This document shows positions 11,422-24,374 of a stretch of DNA of 64,000 nt, piece by piece (position 1 is the first letter of the stretch; every line of letters starts with the position of its first letter). The notes beneath the pieces are model-generated. The model was given only the letters and a program-made list of their open reading frames with translations. It ran no database searches and was not told the origin of the DNA. Made by a program: the position numbers and the translations under genes. Origin of the DNA: Styela clava (taxonomy: Eukaryota; Chordata; Ascidiacea; Stolidobranchia; Styelidae); NCBI RefSeq assembly GCF_964204865.1, contig NC_135254.1:15939001-16003000 (forward strand). The letters are read 5' to 3'.

Positions 11422-12333
11422 TTAGTTCATTCTGAATGGAAATAATCGGTTTTTCCAATCAGAAAATGAAAGTATAGGCCCGAGTATTATAAGCATGGTA
11501 GCGCAGTCGGTCGTCATGCTGGAAGCGTCATCAAAATATTCATTTATTGCGAAAAATGTTACCCAACCCATGAAAATTACAATGATCGATATTAGTGCTG
11601 ACGTACTTGCTCTTTTTATTAAAGGCATCAAGTTGTCTTCCAAAGCTCCTCTCCGAAGTGCCTGCACATTTCTTCGATGTTTCATTAGTGGATAAACAAA
11701 TAAACCAAGAAGAATAAGTTGCATAAATACTGTTGTGGCTGTGACAATTGTTACTGGTAAATAATCCTGGGTATCAGCACATCCATACGGAGGCAATGAT
11801 TCGAATCCCATATTTTTGACAAGATAATATGGTAAAAGGCCGACAAAAAGTGTCATCAAAAATGGTAGTATTACAACACTGAGAATTCGCGTCACTTTGT
11901 TGCTCAAATGGTGCAGGCTTGGATTCATGTACAATATTCTTTGTCTGAGCCAGTACGCGATGCACACAAAACATACACTAAAAAGTCCCAAGGATATCTT
12001 GATTTTTTTCATTGTAATGCAGTTGAATTTACTGTAGTGTCTCCATGCCCAGATGGAACTAACTTCAAGAAAGTAACGCATAAAGGCACACAAAATCGAA
12101 GTGAAAATCGCTATATTCATCCCAACTACCTTCCATATTGTTGTAGTTTCTAGTCGGATACTTTTCCACGTCTTTATGTGATATATTAACAAAGATAATA
12201 GTAGATATACTGATGCAATTACAAAAATAATTGACAGAATTTCACGCGCCACGAATATTTGCATTGGATAGTAAATGTTCGATACGTTATAAGTTTTCCT
12301 TTCCGAATTTGCTTCCGAACTTGTGTTTTCCAT
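11422..12333 (-). CDS. intronless orphan seven-transmembrane receptor
   Basis: The single exon encodes 303 residues with seven hydrophobic segments at roughly 26-50, 68-92, 109-131, 148-172, 190-215, 243-263 and 274-296. The N-terminus carries glycosylation sites (NTSS, NVSN), placing it outside the cell. No canonical DRY follows TM3; WLRQR occupies that area. TM7 ends in SFSDWKNRLFPF instead of NPxxY. A short basic loop (KHRRNVQALRR) precedes TM6. It is likely a plasma-membrane signalling receptor of a divergent family; I cannot name a ligand or subfamily. The start is the first ATG after an in-frame stop. Length is short for a receptor but complete. Confidence 0.75.
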   Translation of the reverse strand: MENTSSEANSERKTYNVSNIYYPMQIFVAREILSIIFVIASVYLLLSLLIYHIKTWKSIRLETTTIWKVVGMNIAIFTSILCAFMRYFLEVSSIWAWRHYSKFNCITMKKIKISLGLFSVCFVCIAYWLRQRILYMNPSLHHLSNKVTRILSVVILPFLMTLFVGLLPYYLVKNMGFESLPPYGCADTQDYLPVTIVTATTVFMQLILLGLFVYPLMKHRRNVQALRRGALEDNLMPLIKRASTSALISIIVIFMGWVTFFAINEYFDDASSMTTDCATMLIILGPILSFSDWKNRLFPFRMN

Positions 12334-14424
12334 TGGTATGATTGCTTCGGAATGACAGGAAAATAGATGCTAAAACGCTAAGTTGAATTTTGAAACCTTG
12401 TCGTTTAAAATTTCCTCTATGTCAAAAGCATATACTGCGGTCAACTGCCGCGCAGCCGACAAAAACTTCCTTGTACTTATGAAATATGACTTAACAACAA
12501 GTTTATTGGGTAAATATTTTGCTTTGAAAATTGACTCATTTCCTATTCAGAATTTCTTCTTTTCTCAATGGATTTATGTACGGACCTTGGTTTTCTGAAG
12601 AACCGTTGATATCAGACAACAATCGAATATTTAATTGATGTTTATACTATATATATATAGTTCATATAAAATCAGAACCAAATCACGATTGTGGTATGTT
12701 CAAGGTTTAAATGTTTCTCTATAACACAATTTCAAGAACACGTATTTCGCGAACATTGAAACATCCGCCTTTAAATGAACGGAATAGTAAGTAAACGTGG
12801 ATAGTATACACTTGACAGGGTAAGCTTGTAGCTCGTTATTTCTGAGTCCCGGTGAAACCACGACAACCTTCTCATCCAAGAATTTGGGTTAGGTTATATG
12901 ATTTACGATACATGCAATTTTTTTTTTGGACCACGCTAAATGCATTAAGTATGGAAAGTCGATCGATTATCTGAAGGCTTTCTCATAGCATACATCTCAT
13001 CAAATTATGCAAAATATGACGACAGGTCATATAGCATGATATTACTTCACAAAAAGCACCGTATTACAAACAACAACAAACTCCACGCGTTGCGGATATA
13101 CTTCTCATTCGAAATCAACCTACTTTGTATTTAGATGGTTAAAACTATATCGCACAAAATTTTTTAATATTGACAATTCATTCTAAATGTTACGTCACTA
13201 TTAGGCATTTACTCATTCAATGAATTTTGTGACGTTGATTTTGGTTTTATATGACAATCGATGAATATTTTATTTCGCTGACCTGTCATTTCAAAAATAC
13301 GCTTTTTATCCGTGCTTTTACTATCTCATCACGCGACCAGTTTCATGTATTCAAGGCTGGTCTGGGCATCGAGACAACTTGAGCCTTGCTGAAGGGGTAA
13401 ATCGCTCAAGCATTCGTTTTTATTCACACTTTGCTCATTTCCAATAATTTTCTTTCATACCAATTACACGCACAAGCGATAAGAAGCCAACGATGTAGTC
13501 TCGTCAATGCTTCAGCTGGATGTACATGTACACTCTGAAAAGCCAATGCATGTACTTGAATACAAGTGCTACAGCTGCAGGTCTGGTAGAAAAGAAACCA
13601 CTCTTATTCCCTTTACTTCTGTATCTTACGAATTCTGCAATTTATATGATTCAAATTCGACCCAAATGAAGGAAATACTATACTATAATGAAGGGGGGTA
13701 TTAACATAAATGTATCCGGAAATTAGACCAGTAGCACATCACAACTAAACTACAACGACCAAGGTAGTTTCATATTTTTATTGCTGTATTGTAAAAGATT
13801 TTGAAAGAGGCAAAATTGTTATCGCTTCAGCTATATATATAGAGATTTAAAAAATATAAAAATAACATGTGGGAAATTATAAAATCATCTGTGTGAATAT
13901 ACACTCTAGGAAAATTGACGAAAAAGAATGTATACAATAGTATGTGGCCTAAAAAAGAAAAAAAGCTTATCATAATTATCACATCATGTGCAAAACGTTA
14001 ATGGACTTGGGACTATACTGTAGTCGAAGGCTTATATTCCAATTTAATCATTGTAGCCTACAACATTCAATCCTAATTGAAATATATAAACGAAGTATAT
14101 ACTGGGAAATCGAACGTTTTCTTGATTTACGCAAAGCAAAGCTGTTAGTAGTATCCTAAGTCTACATTTTTTTCTAAATTCGTTTTCAATAAATTAACTG
14201 GTGGTTAAACGAAAAGCAGATCGAATATAACCTCGGAAACATTTTTTTTGATTACTTCACTGCGTCGTTATTGACATCAGCCACAAGAGTGTCGTTTACA
14301 CTAGTTAACATCTCCATTCATATTTGATGAGTAACTCATCCGCTTTAGAACTCGAACATCGTCACAAAGCTCTGGTCCATTGGTATTTCGGGTACATGAC
14401 TCAATGACATTTTTTCATTGCAGA
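12334..14424. other. non-coding spacer
   Basis: AT-rich spacer upstream of the 7TM gene and downstream of the LINE ORF1 relic. The short frames here have no motif, no codon bias and no splice support. Short AT microsatellites occur near 12647 and 13833. I see nothing else. Confidence 0.5.
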
Positions 14425-15404
14425 TCAGAACGGCATATTTACTGAGTAACTAAGAAATTTCCGACGGGGCTTAAACCCACTTGCATCTTGTTGACCATAG
14501 ATCTTACGTGGTTTGATCGTAGCTCCATAATTATGTCTCCGAAATGATACATTCCCACGTCTTATCAGTTTCTGCTAATTCCAATCTTATTAATCATTTC
14601 TTTGTTTTCGTCGGTCAAATTCTCACGAATAAATATGTCAGGATGATTATAAATTCCGTTAAAAAGTTTCAGTTTATGTCGATTTCTGATTATTTGTTCC
14701 CTTATTTTCCTTGTTGTAAACTTGACTACTATTGGATCAATAGCACCAATTGTGCTGGATAGCCTATAAGCCGTTGATATATCAGAAGACTGTAGCTGAA
14801 CTCCAAGAGACGTTGCAACATTTATGATATGCTGATCTGTGTCCTCATCTATCTGGTAGGGTACACCATGAAATTCGAGATTATAGAGTTTTTCTTTTCG
14901 TTCGTTTTCATCTAACTTAGAAACCATATTATCATATTCGTCTTCTAGATCGAAAACTCGTTCTTTTAAATCTGCGGTCATTTTCGTCAGATTTTCAACT
15001 TCCAAATCTGCATTTTCAACTGTCTGAGTTAGCATTTGGAATTTCTCAGTATATCCTAGATGAAATTCTTTATATTGATCAATCTCATTTTGCAGTTTCA
15101 AAATCTTCAGACGTTGAAGTTCATTTTCACTTTCAAGTCGATTTAACACCTTGGAAGTGTCTTCATTCCTCGTATCTATTCCACAATCCAAGTTTCGTAA
15201 ATACGTATTTATAATTTGAGGAATCTGTAACTTGATTCGTTTTATAATGGTATCGTATATATCAGATATCAGTTGATCTTGATGGAAACAGGAAAAGGCC
15301 GACTTCATATTATTTCCAAGTACTTCTTTGCTAGTATCAAGTTTGACAGACATTTTATGTTTTAATATAGCTACAGAGTGTAAAAAACAAGAGTAAACAG
15401 TCAA
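14425..15404 (-). pseudogene. LINE ORF1-like protein, C-terminus frameshifted
   Basis: A 279-codon minus-strand frame begins at 15404; an internal ATG at MSVKLDTSKE is an equally good start. A long heptad-like coiled coil (about residues 90-185) is followed by an RRM-like block: NLEFHGVPYQ, then DISTAYRLS, IVVKF and IFIRENLTDENK. This order is typical of LINE ORF1 nucleic-acid-binding proteins. The frame stops just after MINKIG. The expected continuation (KLIRRGNVSFRRHNYGA) is present in another frame down to about 14425, so a one-base change broke it. No ORF2 follows. A domesticated host gene is possible but less likely. Confidence 0.65.
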
Positions 15405-16602
15405 TTATTTTGATCTGTAAACCCACCAGGTATAAAATTCCGGCCGTATATGAAGATGTTTGCTGCACAAAACACTTTGAAAATTAAGATTGGAGGAATA
15501 CAATTTTTCTACTCTGGTTAAGTCGGCACTCAAAAAAGTGAGAAATATGCTCACAAAAACATCTATGCGTCTTAAGTCTTTATAGTTAATTCTGAAGGTG
15601 TAATTTTTTAATTCTTAATTCTTAGAAACGATTCCTGAGTCACATTTCTTCCTCATAACGCCAGTCTTTAATGAGATTTTGTACTTATCCAAGACTCCCT
15701 CTCACTCGTCCTATTTTATAGAAATAAATTTTCGCAGTTCCAATTCTTGCTCATGCATTGTTAATGCTTGTGATTCACTTCCTTATATGAAGTGAATACT
15801 TGGAATGTCGGGTCATCAACTCATCATCGATGTATGTAAATAAAATTCCCAGACGCTTGGCTTGAATGACGAAACTCATCGTGTGTGTTGAATATAATTA
15901 TAGAAACAAGTTCATCAGTATTTTGTTGTGATAAAAATAATAACAAACTTTGCCAACGCTTGGAGTTTGCCATAGATCGGATCGGATTAATGATCAACAA
16001 AATTTTCAGTTTTATTATACCTTGTATGTACTTGTTTTTTGTAGGTCAGCCCCTTACATATTGTTAGAATGGCGACCATACGAAGTTTCTCATTCAGATT
16101 CGCCTACTTCTAGTAGGACGTATACTGCAAGATGGAATAACCCCCCGGATGACAAGCGTTTATATTTAGAGATTTTGGAATTTTGACGTAATAAGCTAAT
16201 TTATTACGTATAATATGCGCAATAATTTCACGTTCAAAAATTTTACGCACTGATTCGTGAGTTCAGTCCTGAACTAAAAAAAAAATGAACGCTGCCGTTT
16301 CTATTTATAAGGAAATAAAAATTTTAATCTAATTTTATAGTGCTTGTCTAAACTGCTGCTTATTATATTGTAATATGTATGTGACGTTGATGTATTTCAT
16401 TTATTGAGTAAGAGGAGAGCTTATGAATAGCTTTACTCAATTGTTGCTATTGTCTTTTCAAACTACTAAAGAAATCGGTTTCAAATTTTTTTGATCCAAA
16501 ATGGAGATATAATTACATCAGTACTGATAAGGACATCATATGTACCAGTAACACTCATTTATAAGCTCTTGTACGTTTTACCGAACTACCTTTTAAATGT
16601 TG
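15405..16602. other. non-coding spacer
   Basis: AT-rich spacer with no recognisable gene, element end or RNA. The overlapping short frames near 15885-16186 show no protein signature. Confidence 0.45.
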
Positions 16603-16610
16603 GCTTAAAT

Positions 16611-17699
16611 CAGGCCTGCCCAACCTTTTTCGTCTCTCGGGCCACTTTCACGTGACAAAATTCGTTGCGGGCCGCAACGTTTGTACCAAACATTAATACC
16701 AGCTAAGTCCTGATTTTCTGTGCAGGGCTGGCAAATTATCCGAATATCAAGTCGAATATTAGAATAGCAGTTTACTATTCGAATATCTGGTAACACGGGC
16801 GTGAACATGACACTCGCGGGCCGTCGGATCAAAGAATCATTCATTAGATTCATTATACAACACACTTGCGGGTTTTTAACGCACACACATATCACGTCAA
16901 AATTGAGTGTTACATTTGCGTTATAGTGTTTTTTGATTCATTAATTTTCAGTAGCTATGATACTGCCTCAATGTTTAAATGAGCATAATGTGCGCCAATG
17001 TCGCGGTAATATCAAGTTTGGTTGGGTCGTTTTGTAAAATTTGAAACACCAGTACAAGTATTTAATGAAATGACTTTACAAAGATTTTTGGACGTATATA
17101 TATACTGATTTGTGACTAATATGTAGCAATGCAATTAAGTTAATATCATCAGAATTATTGACGGATACCACATTAGTCACGACATTTCCAAAATCCTATT
17201 TAACGCAAACATAACATAAACTAAAATACAAACAAAAAAGGGCAACGAGTCCCGGAACCAGTACCAAAGATATTGTTGACTTTTTATTTTACGTTGGCGA
17301 TAAAGACGATCAGAGCCGACACGAAAGAAAGCAATCAGAATGAAACTAATTTGCAAATTTTCTGGCTAAATTCATTCATATAATTGTGCTCAGCGTTCGT
17401 CCCCAGTGATCGCACAATATTTTTTGTGTTCGTCGACCAGAACGTACAGTTTTGCGAGAGAAAAAAAAAAACTGGCTTCGACGTCTACCAGGGTACAAGA
17501 CTTGACACATACGTAATAATATGAACCGGCATTTGAATGTGGATAGATAGCAGAAATGATCACACCAAAATCATGAAACACACCTAAGCCTATATATATA
17601 TCGATATATAACAGAGTAAAAATTTAAAAAGTCTGCTTACAAACTTTATTGGGCGGGCCGCAAAAACCAGTCTGCCGGGCCGCGGGTTGGGCAGCCTTG
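16611..17699. mobile_element. non-autonomous hAT-type transposon with perfect 8-bp TSD
   Basis: The element starts CAGGCCTGCCCAACC and ends GGTTGGGCAGCCTTG, an imperfect terminal inverted repeat. It is flanked by identical 8-bp copies of gcttaaat (16603-16610 and 17700-17707), the duplication length of hAT transposons. Sub-terminal GGGCCGC-rich segments are also inverted. At 1089 bp it has no transposase frame, so it would need a transposase supplied in trans. Confidence 0.9.
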
Positions 17700-17707
17700 G
17701 CTTAAAT

Positions 17708-20700
17708 GGTTGGTAGAATATAGGGTTAGCTGTTGTATACAGCATTTTTAGAGCCGTGTTTCTGCAGCAACATTGAAGGTTATTTACAGTGCTCGACCTT
17801 TTTGAGATTGCGTAGTCAAATCATTAAAATAAATTTTTTTTGACTCATTTGTGAGAACATCTGACAAAAGCATTTCATAGCCCCTACGTACTGAATATTG
17901 CATTTCTGAAACTCCGGTCAGAATGAAGATGTGAGAGAAAAACTCCATATAAAGGGTCGCGACTTTGCCTTAATTAACTCGTTTCTCCAAAAAAATAGAA
18001 AAAAAATAAACAAAAGGTATAGCCAGGACTGACGTTAATCGAAATTAAACACATTACTTTCGATTATTATCGTGGCATATCGTCGCAGGGGAGATTCTGG
18101 CATCGTCGATAATTTCAGCACTGTGAAAAATACCAATTACTGCTTCACGTAATGTCTCATATGTTGAACTCATATTCGTTCAAAATGCCTTCTCTCTTCA
18201 TCATACACACGTCTGGTAGTCATACATCGTTTGAGACAACAATCATTTGACTCAAATATAACTGGATATGAAACTGAAACTGCGGTATATTAGCAGCAGG
18301 AAGACTTTGGACCCACAGCACGTCGTTCCGGTAGTGTTGGCTCCAAGTCATTTATTCTCAAAAATCCATTTCACCACATTCCATCTGAAATGAGTCATCG
18401 TCGTTTTCTCAAGTCAAGTTTAAGAGCTTCGTGTACAAAGTCCTGGCCTTATTGAACCACCTACAATTCGTGACTTGATTCCAGTTTACGAGCAGAAGAT
18501 TTTGTAAATACGAACATATATATCAGGACAAGATTTTCTCCATTTTGACAGTATCCCCGTTTAGATGTTTCATCATTGCCAAATAGCGTGGAGTTATTAT
18601 GCGCAAAACCGCATAGTGTCACCGATGATGTATCTATCTAATATACATTACATTTATTTGCAGCTATTGGCGCATTTATGTTTGTTTATAATACTTCAAT
18701 CAATGATTTTATATAGCTGGTCTTACCTTATTGATTTGAGCGATCCTCTTAAAAATATACGCACACACTATTATATATTAATTTCATGAGTGATTTACAT
18801 GCAAAGTGTATAATGCATGACATTTACTTAATTGTTAAAAGGCTGGAAATTTCATCGTAAACGCCGTTAACCAGATAAAATTTACCGATCAACCGCTGTT
18901 GGTGTCAAATGTAAAGTTTGAAACAACGTGGCCTCAATTTATGTATGATGTTGAAAATTAGGCTTGTTTATGTTTAGGGATGGCGGAATTGAGTCCGGAT
19001 TCGATTACAGAATCGATTCTTCGCGGAATCGAATAGAATCGATTTCGATGCATTGGAATCGATTCTCGAGGTTAAAACTTGGATTGAAAAGAATGTGTAA
19101 AGTTTGGTGGTAATTCCTTCACATATATGTATAAATTGCTTCACTGCTATGTTGAGTTGATACGACGACGCAAACTTCACTATATATCATATTTCGATTG
19201 AATGCTTTAACGTTTATTTATTTTTCAAATCTCTGTGGGTTCTGAGGGATTCGTTTTTTTGTGCGATTTTGTCTCCTGTGACAGATTGAATACCCATACT
19301 ACTTAGTTCCGGCCTTCTTGGCAGTCCAGAATTTGAACATCGTGCTCTTGTTTGATTTCATATGGTATTGCTGAGGTGTGTATGTGTTGTCGTAAGATAT
19401 GTCGAGGAATCGAGATTCGAAAATTTAGGAATCGGATAAGAATCAAATACCTGTAAGTACTCATACTTGGCATCCTTATTTATGTTACGGTTCTGCCCTG
19501 ATGTTGCTCAAAATTGTCAACGAATCGAAATATTCTAGAATCTAGATGACTGATGTAAATGGCTGAGGTGTCTTCTCAATTTTTCAATAGAGAATAATAG
19601 AGATATTATAATCAAAACAATTTGGAAATTGGACGTTACTGTATTCGGTGCAACTCTGAATATTGTGATAAAAGGTCATGCAATTGTATGTGAAACATTG
19701 GCAATATACTCGACTGGACGCAGTCATATGTGTATGTACATACGGATCGACATGAAGTTTCATATGGATCGTTTTGTTATTATCTCATTGGAGACGAAAG
19801 ATACATAGGATACGTTTTGTTATTATGGTATTGTTAGATTTCTTTTTCATGTTCTCATTCGTCTTCCTGTTCATGTTCCTGTTGTTAAGAAAAAATCGCT
19901 TTTCTCATTAACTTCCGGACCAATTGCTTTGAAATTTTCAGTGAATAAATATTGTATGTGTCGCTAGAAGGCTATTACAGTACTTTTATTTTTAATCACA
20001 CATTTATGTGGCATCTATGAAGTTGTTTTTGTGTGCGATGACGCCGTCATCAAAATTAAAACTTGCGCCCCTTGTGGGGTTTTCGCGTTCTTTCCGCTGT
20101 AGTGGAGACTTCGGTACTGGCAGTCTACAATGAAAAGTTGTATCCCTGTACTACTTCGATTTCTCATTGGTGTTAATATATTTGATCATTGCTCTCTTGT
20201 TTTTTTTATTATTATGTTAAGAGGAAGACAATACATGCGCATTAGTTTTTATTCGCTGAGTATGCAATATTAAAGGGATTGCCAGGAATAATAGTTAACG
20301 GCCGAACTTAACTGAAACCGTCAAACCACCTAAGAACAGTCAATCAATTAACAGGCCAACTATTGTCAGCAATTGAGGAATGGATTGGTGATAAAAACTT
20401 TTAAATAACCCTTAAGTATGTATAATTAATTATCCATTCATAAAAAATTTAGTCGGGGTAATAGGGCAATAGCCAAGTCTATAGTTGACATCGCAGATTG
20501 GGAATGTGGCTAAATTATGGCTATTCCTAACTATTGTGCCATATTCTTTTTGTTTTTCTGTCAGTGGATCCCATACCCACTGACTGCAAGAATAGCATAG
20601 GAAGAATCAAAACGGTATAATATTATGTTCAAGAATCTTACATTACGTTTTCACAATTTTTATTCTGTGACGTTTTGTTTGGTCAAAGTCAGGCTGTTGC

Positions 20701-21059
20701 TGTCAGACTGTCCAGATATAGATGATTCCTCTTGGTAATTATCGTAATAATAATAAGCCATATGTGAAAAAAATGGTTGTTTAGAGTCCTGTTCCGAGAG
20801 ATAGTGACACGAAAATATCACGTATTGAGAAAAACGTGTTCTGAATCATAGAACGTCAGAGAAATTATATCCGATAATAGTGTGACGAGTATAGTTATTT
20901 TCACATGCGTGAATCGAATTAGCACTTTTTCCAAATTTGGAAATAATTTTTTATAAAAAAAATAGACCCAGTGCAAGGTCACTCGCACTCAGTCAGAAAT
21001 AAATATGATTGATCTCTGAGCGAAGTTACGCGCGACACTGAAATGTCAAGAATACAGAA
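17708..21059. other. long non-coding spacer with degenerate repeats
   Basis: No gene is supported. Near 18980-19080 there is a cluster of GAATCGATTC-type words, with more at 19400-19450, which looks like a decayed interspersed repeat similar in character to the MITE at 49678. The segment 19880-20240 has mixed-composition, repeat-like text without identifiable ends. Confidence 0.45.
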
Positions 21060-22745
21060 ACTATAAATCATTATAGTGTAGAGGTAAATACTGATCGACG
21101 CGAAACCTGAAACAGTTCATGTCAATGCGATCAAAAACAGCTGTGTGGTAGTAAATACCACATAACTGAAGATATTGGGAAAAATTTTTGGCATAAAATT
21201 TCTTTTACTTAGTAGGTATACTGACAGTGAACGAGCGAGAGCTCACAAACAGCCGAGTTTGATAACTGAAAACTTTTTTGGAACAAGTTCATGAAGTTCG
21301 ACAACAATGAGTTTGCAGCTCGGGCGCCAATCGGAAGCCAATCATATTTGATATTCCTTTCTAAATTCGAACATCAAGGTTAATAGCACCAAGCCCAAAT
21401 ATGACAACAATACTCCATGCGTGGAGGTATCAGTGATTTGTACAAGTAAGGTATGCGCCCACGGGACTAATAACGACAAGAACTATAGAGAGATTCAACT
21501 TTCATTTACGCGTTTCGAGCCACTGGACGTTATATATTAATTCCAACTAAAATCCTTCGAGATAGTTTTCCAACCAGACAAAATTTGGGTGAATCATCTA
21601 TAATTTCCTCGGACATTTAAATTAGAGCAGCATCAGGATCAATGTAACGATTGATAGATAAGAGTTTTAGTTCAGAGAGGCTTACCGCTGCTCCCCCCAA
21701 GCAAGTCCGTTTCCAAAGATTTAGCAGGTTTCAAACGTCCGTATTTATTGGACTTCCTATCAGGACAAGAATGAAGAGTTGTGTCGTCAGCATAAAAGAG
21801 TAATTAGATCATTAGACGAATCAAATCATCTGTAAGATCAATTATAAATATTAGGAACAATATAGGTCCGATCACTGAGCCCTGAGAAACTTCAGTTAGA
21901 GAGAAATGATTCAATGATGGGAAAAATTTCACCAAATATACCATATAGGTTCGCGATCGACCTTTCTCCTCTTTTTGGAACTCCGGAACTGTGCGACCAG
22001 CGTAAAAAACTTAGTATTATGCGATTATCTGTGACGAGACGCTTCACATAATCATAGGAGTGAATCCGCTGAAGTTGAGTTTAACTAAATTTAGATCACT
22101 CAATCGTAAATTATTAAATTATAACTTAGTCGCACTTGACTTTTCCCCAGATATAAGCTAATTAATGTAAAGTATGCCTAATGCATTTTTTTATCGCACA
22201 ATCAGCATTTTATCGCTAACCTAGATATTTTTCTAACAGCGATATCTTGGAAATAAATGGCAATCAGTGTTGCAAGATAAGATCAAATATGACGAATTCC
22301 TAAGATCGGAAAAATACCAATCGAATATGATCATAATCGGGCAGTTTACCACGTATTTTATGTACTCCGTTTGCCCAAGTATTGCCAAGGGTAGTAATGC
22401 TTTATCGTAATGAATTGTACGCTTTGGATTTTATCGTCAGCCTTGGGATTTAGTTTGACAAAAGATTAATAGAGCGATTAAGATTCATAAAATCACGAAC
22501 GTTTTTGATTTTTTATTTGAATATAATTTCGCAAACAAATCAGCTTTGTCCTCGGGTGAGTGTACAATTTCAAATTCGTGAATGAGAGGAGGAATGGAAA
22601 ATCGAAGCACGAACCACGAAGCGCAAGATCCGGCGGGTAGCGAGCGTATAGAACGACGAGGTAATACAATTCGACAATAGTGTGACAAGTATAGTTTTCA
22701 CAAATGTGGATCAAACTAGTAATATTTCTTAATATGGAAATCATT
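21060..22745 (-). pseudogene. decayed LINE reverse transcriptase (CR1/L2/Jockey type)
   Basis: Read on the minus strand, hallmark reverse transcriptase blocks appear in order: VSQGSVIGPILFLIF (about 21850-21895), then the catalytic FYADDTTLHS (YADD at 21783-21794). Thumb-like text with SLETDL and INR-IDP remnants follows. Past 21600 lie traces of the post-RT region (RxxMEYCCHIW-like, then FTVSIP). Stops and shifts interrupt every block. At 22495-22600 the phrase VHSPEDKADLFAKLYSN resembles the linker before the RT in such LINEs, which suggests the relic extends to about 22745. The copy is old and dead. Confidence 0.75.
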
Positions 22746-23865
22746 TTTACTTCCGAATATACCCTAATGTAGCGTTTACAGCATACATTTTATATTTAAA
22801 TCGACAAAGAATTAAATAAAACAAACTGCCATTTAATCGTCGCAGCTCACCCTGACGACTGAAAAATCTTTTTCGACATACCGGATCATGCAACATTTAC
22901 GATATAATGAAGAAGGATTATGTGTAAGATCGGCATTTCGACAAGTTGTATAAGTTTAAAGTGTGGAAAAAAGAATGGGTACTTGTGGGATCCAAACGAA
23001 AAAGACGTGACAAATCATGTCTATTTCTTGTTTGCATTTTTTGCGCATAGTTTTATTAACCAATTAACCATGCATATGACTAATATCTTGCATCGGAAGT
23101 CTCCATATTAGAGGAATCTCATTGCAATATTAAACTAAGTCATTGTGATGCAATATATCACGATTTTTTTCTAACGCATGGTTTCAGCTACGTCACTTTG
23201 GAAGCGGACGGAAGTCTAACATATGAAGGCGTAATTATTAAAGTCACGATAAAACGAAATTAAGACAAAAAAATTTCTGTTTTCGTAAACTGAGTTGGAG
23301 CAGACTTCATATACATATGTAATATACAATGAATCCATAATTGCAAACATTCGTTGGCGCAAAATGATGTTGTAAATTCTAGTTGAAGGTTTAGATATAA
23401 TAACCTTGGTTTAGAAGTAATATACAGCAATAGAGGAAGCTGCAAGAAAATTGGAGGAGGTTAAACTCTGTTATGTTCATTCGTCTATGCGTTTAACATG
23501 TAGGTATGAGTTATATTGGAATCATTCGTGGACCTATGGAATAAGAATGAAAATCGAAAATTGGGATTTTGCGAAAAAAAAATGAAATCTCATTTGCATT
23601 TAACTACGTTTTAACAATAAGTACAAAATCATGATTCAGTAACTTTACCATGTGTGTATTTTATGAAAAATAAATCATTTCAGAAGAACTTGAAAAATGA
23701 TAAAAAATGAAGTATGGTATAGCGATGTAGTACATTATAAGTATTCCATCAAAATTATGTATACATCAAAATTATAGTTGATAATTTTTGAATATATTAA
23801 TTTACACATATAGTTAGCGCGAGTTAGCGAGCTTTTCAATGAATATCGCAAGAAGATTTAGCAAT
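22746..23865. other. non-coding spacer
   Basis: AT-rich sequence with no recognisable coding, RNA or transposon signal. Confidence 0.45.
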
Positions 23866-23873
23866 CATTTACC

Positions 23874-24366
23874 GCAGGGGTGTGCAACTTTTATTACAGG
23901 CGGGCCAGATACGAGTAACTGGGTGAAGCCACGGACCGCACTTTTATTTAAGATAACTTTTCTGGTAATTTCAGGCACACAAATTGTTTCTTTTTGTTAT
24001 TGATCTTACGAAATTGTTGTGGGTCCTTGCAGATATGATGGGTTAAAACGCAAAAATTCTTAAAGAAAACTGCTATTCAAATTTATTGTCACACCGACTT
24101 TAAAAGAATTTAGTAACAAACGCGTTTTTATAACATTGTGTATTTTACAACATGAATCTGCTAGCTATTTTTGCTAATATGACAGTGGAACTCAGGTACT
24201 GGTATAGACATCGCAACGAAAAGGGGTTGGAATTGCTCGCACGTACAAGATTAACTAAACTAAAATCTCGTTTCGCGGGCACCATTCAAAATGGCACTTC
24301 TCCGCGGACCGCACAATTTGTCCTTGCGGCCGCATTTGACCCGCGGGCTGCGGTTTGCACATCCCT
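23874..24366. mobile_element. hAT-type MITE with near-perfect TSD
   Basis: Left end GCAGGGGTGTGCAACTTTT and right end GGTTTGCACATCCCT form an inverted repeat. Flanks catttacc (23866-23873) and catttaac (24367-24374) match at 7 of 8 positions. The 493-bp interior has paired GGGCC/GGACCGC patches and no transposase. Confidence 0.75.
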
Positions 24367-24374
24367 CATTTAAC

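Noticed and set aside
22485-22744. overlapping minus-strand frames as an independent small gene
   Set aside because: The peptide HSPEDKADLFAKLYSN fits the linker before the reverse transcriptase of the decayed LINE at 21060-22000, so it was merged with that relic.
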